Below are positions 6,769-13,128 of a DNA stretch of 15,429 bases, piece after piece. Numbering within the stretch: position 1 is the stretch's first letter; each line of letters opens with the position of its first letter. A program made the translations under genes and the position numbers. The notes beneath the pieces were generated by a model that was given only the letters and a program-made list of their open reading frames with translations, was not told the origin of the DNA and did no database searches. The stretch is from Desulfobacteraceae bacterium (GTDB lineage Bacteria > Desulfobacterota > Desulfobacteria > Desulfobacterales > Desulfosalsimonadaceae), in assembly GCA_021162325.1 (NCBI GenBank), contig JAGGYV010000110.1, forward strand, positions 1 to 15,429. The letters are read 5' to 3'.

Positions 6769-6978
6769 ATGAGCGGCAGTGTTTACAAATTTATTGAAAT
6801 GGTAGGAACCAGTGCAACATCCTGGGAGGATGCAGCAAAAACAGCTGTGGAAACAGCAGCCCAATCATTAAGAGATACCAGGGTCGCTGAAGTTAAAGAT
6901 CTGGACATGAAAATTGAGGATGGCAAGGTGGTATTGTATCGCGCGACCGTTAAAGTGTCATTTAAGTATCAGACGTAG
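6769..6978 (+). CDS. Dodecin, calcium-dodecin type
   Basis: The 69-residue protein matches dodecins end to end, with VYKFIEMVGTSATSWEDAA at the N-terminus, RVAEVKDLDMKIEDGKV in the middle, and VKVSFKY at the C-terminus. Dodecins form hollow dodecamers; many store flavin or CoA. At the position of the flavin-stacking Trp in flavin dodecins (WAEV or WFEV) this protein has Val39 (RVAEV). From memory, the closest pattern is the Mycobacterium tuberculosis calcium dodecin Rv0379, which also has SWE and RVARV. Flavin binding is therefore doubtful. A strong AGGAGG lies a few bases before the ATG. The gene stands alone, divergent from the ClpX-like gene, and ends before a hairpin terminator. Confidence 0.93.
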   Translation: MSGSVYKFIEMVGTSATSWEDAAKTAVETAAQSLRDTRVAEVKDLDMKIEDGKVVLYRATVKVSFKYQT

Positions 6979-7030
6979 AAATTATCAGGGTTACTGTAAA
7001 AAGTTACACATTTTTAGTTGGTTGTATTTA

Positions 7031-7065
7031 AAGGGGGAGTGCCGTTATCGGTCGCTCCCTTTTTT
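7031..7065. terminator. Intrinsic terminator after dodecin, probably bidirectional
   Basis: GGGGGAGTG and CGCTCCC form a stem around CCGTTATCGGT, followed by six Ts on the plus strand. On the minus strand the same stem follows the stop of the transporter remnant at 7064 and ends in a short T-run. It lies about 55 bp after the dodecin stop. Confidence 0.8.
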
Positions 7066-7159
7066 AGTCCTGAAATGTTTCTTTCATGAACAGGGTGCAG
7101 ATAAACGCTGCAATGGCCGAAAACAGCAAAATAAGCAGAAGTGTTGCGTAGCCTTTGTA
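7064..7159 (-). pseudogene. Possible C-terminal remnant of a membrane transporter
   Basis: A minus-strand open stretch of 31 codons reads YKGYATLLLILLFSAIAAF followed by ICTLFMKETFQD and a stop. One hydrophobic helix followed by LFMKET resembles the end of the last membrane helix of major facilitator transporters. It is closed upstream by an in-frame TAA at 7160-7162 and has no good start codon or ribosome-binding site. A hairpin follows its stop, as after a real gene. It may be the tail of a deleted gene, cut off by the tRNA-Phe region, or a chance hydrophobic frame. Confidence 0.3.
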
Positions 7160-7195
7160 TTAATAGAGTTTATAGAAGTTTTATACCCCGTTAAA

Positions 7196-7240
7196 CAAAA
7201 AAACGGTTCGACGCATGAAATGCGCCAACCGTTTTTTTTG
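7196..7240. terminator. Intrinsic terminator after tRNA-Phe, bidirectional
   Basis: AACGGTT (7202-7208) pairs with AACCGTT (7227-7233), and CGCAT (7212-7216) with ATGCG (7220-7224). There are A- or T-runs on both sides, so on the minus strand the hairpin ends in a long T-tract. It begins directly after the tRNA 3' end. Confidence 0.85.
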
Positions 7241-7241
7241 A

Positions 7242-7317
7242 TGGTGCCGAGGGACAGAATCGAACTGCCGACACGGGGATTTTCAGTCACCTGCTCTACC
7301 GACTGAGCTACCTCGGC
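7242..7317 (-). tRNA. tRNA-Phe (anticodon GAA)
   Basis: The 76-nt minus-strand sequence folds as a cloverleaf. The acceptor stem is GCCGAGG/CCTCGGC, the D-arm GCTC-AGTCGGTA-GAGC, the anticodon loop CTGAAAA with anticodon GAA, and the T-arm GGCAG-TTCGATT-CTGTC. The 3' CCA is encoded. The layout matches E. coli tRNA-Phe position by position. The anticodon stem GGTGA/TCCCC has a U29-C41 mismatch where E. coli has G-C. It lies 52 bp downstream of rsmE on the same strand, with its own promoter and terminator. Confidence 0.96.
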
Positions 7318-7333
7318 ATGAAAAGTATTTGTT

Positions 7334-7362
7334 GTATTATGAAAAACAGGTAGACCTGTCAA
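7334..7362 (-). promoter_or_regulatory. Promoter of tRNA-Phe
   Basis: On the minus strand TTGACA (7362-7357) is followed by a 17-nt spacer and TAATAC (7339-7334), 16 nt before the mature tRNA. An inverted repeat, ACAGGT-AG-ACCTGT (7346-7359), overlaps the -35 box and spacer. The promoter starts 7 bp after the rsmE stop codon. Confidence 0.75.
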
Positions 7363-7369
7363 GGGTTTT

Positions 7370-8116
7370 TTAACACATATCACCAAATAGATGCTGAATT
7401 AATGTGCAGGCTGCAATAGATGCGGTTTCCGCACGTAAAATTCTGGGGCCCAGAGAAACAATAATAAATCCGTTAGATTTGGCTAACGCTATCTCTTTGT
7501 TGGAAAAACCACCTTCAGGGCCGAGAAGGATGAAAACGTTTGATGGGACTTGATTCAAAGGGAGCATTGTTTTGGCCAATGAAACGGTTTCGTTTTCATA
7601 AAAAATAATTTTTAAATCAGAGCCACTGGTTTTTTCAACCGCCTGGTGAAAAAGAACGGGGGGCAAAATTTCAGGCACCCGGGTTCTTCGGCATTGTTTC
7701 ACGGCTTCTTTTGCGATCATCTCCCATCGTTTGGATTTCAAAGTTATTCGCTTACCGTCAGGTTGCGGGACAGAGTATTCACTGGTTACCGGTAACCATT
7801 TGGCAATACCAATCTCCGTCAGGTGACGGATCAGCATATCCATTTTTTTATCTTTTAAATACCCCTGGCCGACCGTTATTTGCAAAGAGGATTCGGTAGC
7901 GGGTGAATATTTTTTGATAATTGAAACGGTTACTGTATCTTTTGATGAAGCGGTTATTTCAGCTTCATATTCCATGCCGGAGCCGTCAATAAGTAGAATA
8001 TGGTCCTTATGTTTTAGTCGGAAAACCTTTGCGATATGATGGGCTTCCTGGCCGGTAATGACCGGAGAGTTCTTAATAATTTCAGAATGCTTAATAAAAA
8101 ATCGTTTCATTGTCAT
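7370..8116 (-). CDS. rsmE: RsmE, 16S rRNA (uracil1498-N3)-methyltransferase
   Basis: RsmE methylates U1498 of 16S rRNA in the 30S subunit using S-adenosylmethionine. The 248-residue protein has the family length. It has the N-terminal PUA-like domain (HHIAKVFRLKHKD, 26-38) and the C-terminal SPOUT knot with LGPEGGFS (198-205) and SLGPRILRAETA (221-232), the SAM-binding loops. KKMDMLIRHLTEIGI (90-104) is also typical. There are two in-frame ATGs at 8116 and 8110 and no clear ribosome-binding site; I kept the first. A TTGACA with a weak -10 lies just upstream, so the leader would be very short. tRNA-Phe follows on the same strand but has its own promoter. Confidence 0.96.
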   Translation of the reverse strand: MTMKRFFIKHSEIIKNSPVITGQEAHHIAKVFRLKHKDHILLIDGSGMEYEAEITASSKDTVTVSIIKKYSPATESSLQITVGQGYLKDKKMDMLIRHLTEIGIAKWLPVTSEYSVPQPDGKRITLKSKRWEMIAKEAVKQCRRTRVPEILPPVLFHQAVEKTSGSDLKIIFYENETVSLAKTMLPLNQVPSNVFILLGPEGGFSNKEIALAKSNGFIIVSLGPRILRAETASIAACTLIQHLFGDMC

Positions 8117-8126
8117 ATTTTAAAGT

Positions 8127-8156
8127 ATCATGCAAAGCTTTTTACGGGTTTGTCAA
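8127..8156 (-). promoter_or_regulatory. Candidate rsmE promoter overlapping a repeat-end fragment
   Basis: On the minus strand TTGACA (8156-8151) is followed after 18 nt by CATGAT, about 10 nt before the rsmE ATG. The segment TTGACA-to-CGTAAAAAGCTT resembles the terminal repeat of the elements at 3312-3440 and 9247-9385 (TTGACGGCTTCGTAAAAAGC). The -10 match is weak. Confidence 0.35.
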
Positions 8157-8369
8157 ATTTAAAGTGTAATATATTAAATGATGATTTTGTAAATTAGAAT
8201 TGATCATTCCAATTGATAAATTTTCAAATAACCCATTCATAAACATTTGAAATGGGGGACACGTTATTTTTTGATATAGTGGTGATTCGTCACCATGAAA
8301 AGCTTTTTAATAGTATTCAAAAGCCCTGTGTTTTCAGGCATTGCAATGGTTTGCAGAAGAGTAATTTCC

Positions 8370-8398
8370 TTGACACTAAATGGCCCTTTATGGTAATT
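8370..8398 (+). promoter_or_regulatory. Candidate sigma70 promoter for the acidic-protein gene
   Basis: A consensus TTGACA (8370-8375) is followed by a 17-nt spacer and GTAATT (8393-8398), about 70 bp before the start codon at 8470. GACACT and AGTGTC form an imperfect dyad spanning the promoter (8372-8404), which could be an operator. Confidence 0.45.
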
Positions 8399-8469
8399 AA
8401 GTGTCTTCAAATTTGATTTATTTAAAAAATCAGTAATCATTCATTTGAGCTTGGACCAGGGGGAGTATA

Positions 8470-9159
8470 ATGACTGAAAACCATGAAAACGGTCGTGGCA
8501 GTGAAAAACAAGTACCGACTGAAGCTGAGAATGCGCGTTTTGAAAATGACCCGGAAATTATTGAACTCTCAGATATCGCCATTGGCATCACCCCTGAAGA
8601 TGATGCGATCGTGGAACTGACGGAAGAACTGATCGGCGAAGCATTTATCGGATTTGCCGGTGCGGTCAGTGACGTTATTCATGACGATGAAAGACGGCTT
8701 GACCTTTCTGAAGCCTTTTCGGGTATTGACGCATCTACTGATGATATGTATGACAATACTGTTTCTGAAAGCTCTGTACCGGATGATATTTCCGGTGCTG
8801 ACGACATGGAGGACGACAATCTTGAAGAGGATATCAACCAGGAGCTTGATAATTATTTCGGAACTGAGGATGCCCCTGTCGCTGAAGAGACAATCTTAAT
8901 TGATCCGTCTGGCCCGATGGATGAAACGATGGATGAAACCGAAGAACAGTCCGGAACTCAGACGATTGATGAAAAAATGCTTCAAATGGATGAGGTACGT
9001 ATTTCTCCCAGGCAGTTAGATGATGCCATTGAGCGAATCATCAGAAAAATGTTTGCTGAAAAAATTAACAGAATACTCGATGACGTAATTGAAAGAACCG
9101 TATCCGAAGAAATCAGCCAGTTAAAGGATTATTTGCTCGGAATTTCCGGAAAAAAGTAA
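8470..9159 (+). CDS. Highly acidic protein of unknown function with a helical C-terminus
   Basis: I do not recognise a named family. The 229-residue protein has about 65 Asp/Glu against about 17 Lys/Arg by my count, with no signal peptide or membrane helix. Residues 28-56 hold two related hydrophobic patches in an acidic setting (PEIIELSDI and AIVELTEEL). Residues 57-170 look disordered and acidic. Residues 177-225 are predicted helical and amphipathic, with repeated patterns such as AIERIIRKMFAEKINRIL and DDVIERTVSEEISQLK. This looks like an interaction or oligomerisation module. The start has a clear GGGGGAG before it, and two hairpins follow the stop. It stands alone between rsmE and valS. 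The layout (acidic linker plus C-terminal helices) recalls polar scaffolds such as PopZ, but this is analogy only. Confidence 0.85.
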   Translation: MTENHENGRGSEKQVPTEAENARFENDPEIIELSDIAIGITPEDDAIVELTEELIGEAFIGFAGAVSDVIHDDERRLDLSEAFSGIDASTDDMYDNTVSESSVPDDISGADDMEDDNLEEDINQELDNYFGTEDAPVAEETILIDPSGPMDETMDETEEQSGTQTIDEKMLQMDEVRISPRQLDDAIERIIRKMFAEKINRILDDVIERTVSEEISQLKDYLLGISGKK

Positions 9160-9165
9160 CGAACA

Positions 9166-9183
9166 AACCTGTTTTATCAGGTT
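9166..9183 (+). terminator. First hairpin after the acidic-protein gene
   Basis: AACCTG (9166-9171) and CAGGTT (9178-9183) form a perfect 6-bp stem with a 6-nt loop, just after the stop. No T-tract follows, so it may protect the 3' end and not terminate by itself. Confidence 0.4.
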
Positions 9184-9209
9184 ATATTTAAAGCAATGAA
9201 GTCATTAAC

Positions 9210-9237
9210 GGGGGGTTGATCTTAATCCCCTTTTTAT
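9210..9237 (+). terminator. Intrinsic terminator after the acidic-protein gene
   Basis: GGGGGTT and AATCCCC pair around GATCTT with one G-T pair, followed by five Ts. It ends transcription before the repeat element and valS. Confidence 0.75.
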
Positions 9238-9246
9238 TTAATATCG

Positions 9247-9385
9247 AGGACTTCGTAAAAAGTCCAACTTCTGCGTTGCGCTACATCCTTCGTTTTTATA
9301 GTATGATAAATACGAATCATCACTCAGGATTTGCGCGCCTTGCCAGATTTTATAAGTTTGGTGGAACTTTTTTCTTTGCCTCGAA
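9247..9385. repeat. MITE-like element (copy 2), upstream of valS
   Basis: Read on the minus strand, this matches the element at 3312-3440 over most of its length. The match includes an exact 19-bp core (9323-9341), a GCGCAACGCAG block and a TTTTTACGAAG end. The hairpin at 9301-9313, GTAT-GATAA-ATAC, replaces the inner C-G pair of copy 1 by T-A, keeping the fold. The right end is more diverged and its boundary is approximate. As in copy 1, the element sits upstream of the next gene and has the same orientation relative to it. Confidence 0.7.
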
Positions 9386-9424
9386 GTGTAGCTATCAACC
9401 GATCAAATTTTACAGGAAAAAAGA

Positions 9425-12088
9425 ATGGATTCGACGTTAAGTAAAGGGTATGAGCCGCATGAGGTTGAAGAGAAATGGTATACATACTGGGAAACCAATG
9501 GCCTGTTTGCGGCATCTGAGAATGGAGACGGTCAAAGCTATTCCATAGTGATCCCTCCGCCGAATGTCACCGGTGTTTTACATATGGGGCATGCTCTTAA
9601 TATTACATTGCAGGATATTTTGTGCCGATATCGTAGATTGTGTGGTGACAATGTGTTGTGGATGCCGGGAACCGATCATGCGGGTATCGCCACTCAGAAT
9701 GTTGTTGAAAGGGATTTAACCGCTCAAGGAATTGACCGGCATCAACTGGGTCGGGAAAAATTTATAGAAAGAGTCTGGGAATGGCGCAAGGAAAAAGGCG
9801 GTGCCATTATTAACCAGTTAAAAAAGCTCGGCGCCTCATGTGACTGGCAGCGCGAACGATTTACAATGGATGAAGGTCTGTCTAAGGCGGTTAAAAAGGT
9901 TTTTGTTCAGCTCTATGAGGAAGGATTAATTTACAGGGGCAATTATATTATTAACTGGTGTCCGCGATGCATGACTGCCTTGGCGGATCTGGAAGTTGAA
10001 CATGAGGAACATGACGGGCATCTCTACCATATTCATTACCCCGTTGTTGACGGTGAGAAGGGCCCGGTGGTTGCTACCACCCGGCCGGAGACCATGCTCG
10101 GGGATACTGCGGTGGCGGTACATCCGGAAGATAGCCGGTATGAATACTTGATCGGTAAAGAAGTGGAACTGCCGCTGACCGGAAGACGTATTCCGGTTAT
10201 TTTTGATAAATATGTAGAAATGGAATTCGGCACCGGTGCCTTAAAGATAACACCGGCCCATGATTCCAATGATTTTGAAGTGGGCCGCATTCATGATCTT
10301 CCGAGTATCAAGGTCATTGGTGATGATGGGTCAATGACCGCTGAAGCCGGTAAATATGAAGGACTTGACCGGTTTGACTGTCGGAAAGCTGTTTTAAGGG
10401 ATCTTGAAGCACTCGGCCTTCTTGTCAAAGTGGCGCCGCATAATCATAGTGTTGGGCATTGTTACCGCTGTAAAACGGTCGTTGAGCCGAATCTTTCAAA
10501 ACAGTGGTTTGTAAAAGCCGCCCCCCTTGCTGAAAAAGCATTGGCTGCTGTTAAAAACGGTCGTACAAAAATAGTACCTGAAAAATGGGAAAATGATTAT
10601 TCGATCTGGCTGAACAATATCAGGGACTGGTGTATATCAAGACAGATATGGTGGGGACACCAGATTCCGGTTTGGACGTGCAGCAAATGCAATGAAATAA
10701 TCGTTGCCGAGCAAACACCGGATCATTGCCCGGCATGTCAAAATTCCGATCTTGTTCAGGACACGGATGTACTTGATACCTGGTTTAGTTCAGCGCTCTG
10801 GCCGTTTTCGACCATGGGATGGCCGGATGAAACTCAGTTGTTGAAATCATTTTATCCCACATCGGTTCTGGTGACCGGATTTGATATTCTTTTTTTCTGG
10901 GTGGCCCGAATGATGATGATGGGGCTTCATTTTATGGATGATGTGCCGTTTAATGATGTCTATATTCATGCCCTGGTACGGGATGAAAAAGGCAAGAAGA
11001 TGAGTAAATCCACGGGTAATGTCATCGATCCCCTCACAATTATCGATAAATTTGGTACGGATTCTCTTCGGTTTACCCTGACGGCATTTGCCGCCCAGGG
11101 AAGGGACATTAAGTTGTCTGAAAAGCGGATTGAAGGGTATCGTAATTTTATTAATAAATTATGGAATGCTGCACGGTTTTCATTTATGCATATCAAGGAT
11201 GATTATGCATCAGACGATTTTACTGAACTTTCTCTGCCGGATCGATGGATTCTGGATCGCTTGAAAACCGTATCAAAAAATTTGGCTGATGCATTAGATA
11301 CCTATCGTTTTAATGATGCGGCCAATGAGCTGTACCAGTTTGTATGGCATGAATTTTGTGACTGGTACCTGGAGTTTATCAAGCCGGCGCTTTACGGCAA
11401 CAAAGGTGAGATTGAAGAAAAATCATCCAAAAAAGTCCTGTGGCGCGTTCTTCATGACACGCTGATTCTGCTTCACCCGATCACCCCGTTTGTCACCGAG
11501 GAGATTTGGCATATATTGCCGGGAACCGACGGGTCGATAATGAAAGCGACGTTTCCTACAGATGAAAAGGCGTCTAAGGCGATTGCCTATGATCCGGATG
11601 CGGTTACCGAAATGAACCTGATTATGGCCATGATAAACGGCATTCGTAATATCCGGGGGGAGATGAATATATCCCCGTCTCAGTCCCTGAAGGTTCTTGT
11701 TCAGACTTCTGATGAGGAAACAAGTCGTTTGCTGGAGCAGAACCAGGAGTTTATTATCAATCTGGCAAGGCTTAACGGATTTGCCGTTGAGTCTATGGGC
11801 GAAAAACCAAAAGGCACCGCAACAGCCATTGTTGACCAGGCTTTAATCTCCGTATACCTGGAAGGTATTATCGATTTTGGAAAAGAAGTTACGCGCCTTG
11901 AAAAAGAAATTTTAAAAATCGACACGGAAATTGATAAATTAAACAAGAAATTAAATAATCCGGGATTTGTTAATAAAGCCCCGGAAGCGGTTGTGGATAA
12001 AGTCAAAGGTCTGCATCTGGAATATGTTGAAAAAAAGGATAAATTGACTGCCAATCTTGATAAAATTCAATCCATCCAGTCAGCGTAG
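9425..12088 (+). CDS. valS: ValS, valyl-tRNA synthetase
   Basis: ValS charges tRNA-Val with valine in the cytoplasm and edits mischarged threonine. The 887-residue class I enzyme has the HIGH-type motif HMGH (53-56) in PPPNVTGVLHMGHALNI and KMSKS (525-529) in GKKMSKSTGNVIDP. The editing domain lies between, with TTRPETMLGDTAVAVHP. A zinc knuckle is present as CSKC (419-422) and CPAC (435-438). The C-terminus (about 820-885) is the coiled-coil arm that binds tRNA, rich in Lys/Glu heptads. The ATG at 9425 follows AGGAAAA. nadC begins 5 bp after its stop, so the two are co-transcribed. A repeat element fills much of its upstream region. Confidence 0.99.
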   Translation: MDSTLSKGYEPHEVEEKWYTYWETNGLFAASENGDGQSYSIVIPPPNVTGVLHMGHALNITLQDILCRYRRLCGDNVLWMPGTDHAGIATQNVVERDLTAQGIDRHQLGREKFIERVWEWRKEKGGAIINQLKKLGASCDWQRERFTMDEGLSKAVKKVFVQLYEEGLIYRGNYIINWCPRCMTALADLEVEHEEHDGHLYHIHYPVVDGEKGPVVATTRPETMLGDTAVAVHPEDSRYEYLIGKEVELPLTGRRIPVIFDKYVEMEFGTGALKITPAHDSNDFEVGRIHDLPSIKVIGDDGSMTAEAGKYEGLDRFDCRKAVLRDLEALGLLVKVAPHNHSVGHCYRCKTVVEPNLSKQWFVKAAPLAEKALAAVKNGRTKIVPEKWENDYSIWLNNIRDWCISRQIWWGHQIPVWTCSKCNEIIVAEQTPDHCPACQNSDLVQDTDVLDTWFSSALWPFSTMGWPDETQLLKSFYPTSVLVTGFDILFFWVARMMMMGLHFMDDVPFNDVYIHALVRDEKGKKMSKSTGNVIDPLTIIDKFGTDSLRFTLTAFAAQGRDIKLSEKRIEGYRNFINKLWNAARFSFMHIKDDYASDDFTELSLPDRWILDRLKTVSKNLADALDTYRFNDAANELYQFVWHEFCDWYLEFIKPALYGNKGEIEEKSSKKVLWRVLHDTLILLHPITPFVTEEIWHILPGTDGSIMKATFPTDEKASKAIAYDPDAVTEMNLIMAMINGIRNIRGEMNISPSQSLKVLVQTSDEETSRLLEQNQEFIINLARLNGFAVESMGEKPKGTATAIVDQALISVYLEGIIDFGKEVTRLEKEILKIDTEIDKLNKKLNNPGFVNKAPEAVVDKVKGLHLEYVEKKDKLTANLDKIQSIQSA

Positions 12089-12093
12089 GGTAT

Positions 12094-12951
12094 ATGAAAC
12101 CATTTGATAGTCGTTTAAATTTCGGTCATACGAATCATCTGATTGATCTTGCCATTGCCGAAGATATCGGATCCGGGGATATTACCACCAATCACCTGCC
12201 GGATCCGTTAGCAAAGGGCAGGGGAGAGGTTGTTGTCAAAGAACCGATCGTGCTTGCCGGTCTGGAAATCGCAAAAAGAACGTTTGAAAAATTTGAACCG
12301 GATGTTGATTTTTTGTCAAATTTTAAGGACGGTGATACCGTTGGGGCAGGTGGCGTGATTGCTGAAATCTCCGGTTTGATGCGGACGCTTTTGACTGGCG
12401 AACGGACAGCGCTGAATTTTCTCCAGCGATTATCCGGAATTGCGACAAATGTCAGAAGTTATGTTGAAGAATTAAAAAATGAAAAGATCCGGCTGGTGGA
12501 TACCCGAAAGACCGTCCCCGGTTGGCGGGTTCTGGATAAATACGCGGTCCGTGTTGGTGGTGCGCACAACCACCGGATGGGGTTGTATGACGGCGTTCTT
12601 ATCAAAGATAACCATATCGAGGCATTTGGCGGTATTCAGAACGCGGTTGACCAAATCCGAAAGCAAGTTTCCCACCTGATAAAAATCGAAATTGAAACAT
12701 CTGATTTAGATGAAGTGAACCAGGCGATAGAAGCTGGTGCTGATGTCATTATGTTGGATAATATGGACCTTGCGCAAATTAAGTCTGCGGTTGATGTAAT
12801 AAACGGCCGGGCTGTTGTGGAGGTTTCCGGCCGTGTCAGCAAATCAGATTTGCAGCGTCTGGCAAAAACCGGTGTTGATATTGTTTCTGTTGGAGCGCTT
12901 ATTCATGGTGCTGTTTTTGTTGATATCAGTATGCGCATTAAGTCCTATTAG
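12094..12951 (+). CDS. nadC: NadC, nicotinate-nucleotide diphosphorylase (quinolinate phosphoribosyltransferase)
   Basis: NadC turns quinolinate and PRPP into nicotinate mononucleotide, CO2 and pyrophosphate in de novo NAD synthesis. The 285-residue protein has the family length and motifs. These include EDIGSGDITT (23-32), ERTALNFLQRLSGIAT (103-118), the substrate-binding DTRKTVPGWR (136-145), GGAHNHR (155-161) and LIKDNH (169-174), with the PRPP/quinolinate-binding basic residues conserved. It begins 5 bp after the valS stop; the AGGG overlapping that stop serves as its ribosome-binding site, suggesting translational coupling. nadA and nadB are not in the window. Confidence 0.98.
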   Translation: MKPFDSRLNFGHTNHLIDLAIAEDIGSGDITTNHLPDPLAKGRGEVVVKEPIVLAGLEIAKRTFEKFEPDVDFLSNFKDGDTVGAGGVIAEISGLMRTLLTGERTALNFLQRLSGIATNVRSYVEELKNEKIRLVDTRKTVPGWRVLDKYAVRVGGAHNHRMGLYDGVLIKDNHIEAFGGIQNAVDQIRKQVSHLIKIEIETSDLDEVNQAIEAGADVIMLDNMDLAQIKSAVDVINGRAVVEVSGRVSKSDLQRLAKTGVDIVSVGALIHGAVFVDISMRIKSY

Positions 12952-12997
12952 TCCTGCATACATAAATAGTGCCTGACCGAAAACCTTTAAATTCTGC

Positions 12998-13086
12998 TTG
13001 TCATTACGCGGAGTGAGGAACGAACGACAAAGTAATCCCCTGTCGATAAGGAGATTGCTTCGGTCGTACCTCTCTCGCAATGACAG
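12998..13086. repeat. Hairpin-type dispersed repeat between nadC and the rhomboid gene
   Basis: The left end TTGTCATTACGCGGAG and the right end, reverse-complemented, CTGTCATTGCGAGAGAGG are imperfect inverted repeats. The similarity continues inward to a paired AAGTAATCCCC and AAGCAATCTCC. The whole 89 bp could fold into one long hairpin. The TGTCATTGCGAG...AAGCAATC pattern is one I associate with multi-copy repeats in deltaproteobacterial and other genomes. It is 42 bp before the rhomboid gene and may also stop transcription from nadC. Confidence 0.7.
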
Positions 13087-13128
13087 AAAAAATGCAATTT
13101 TGAGACTTTCCGTTAAACCACTAAATAA

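Larger units (their letters stand above)
8117..8469. other. 353-bp divergent intergenic region
   Basis: No gene is visible between rsmE and the acidic-protein gene. It contains a candidate rsmE promoter at 8127-8156, a short perfect hairpin TGGTGA-TTCG-TCACCA at 8280-8295, a CCTG-TGTTTT-CAGG hairpin at about 8325-8338, and a candidate plus-strand promoter at 8370-8398. The remainder is AT-rich. Confidence 0.5.

Noticed and set aside
7084..7386. Minus-strand frame of 100 codons containing VAQSVEQVTENPRVGSS
   Set aside because: It runs through the tRNA-Phe gene and its terminator. The peptide is the familiar false translation of a tRNA.
9247..9424. T-box or other amino-acid-sensing leader before valS
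   Set aside because: The structured sequence here is a copy of the element before hemB. I see no T-box consensus or valine specifier arrangement.
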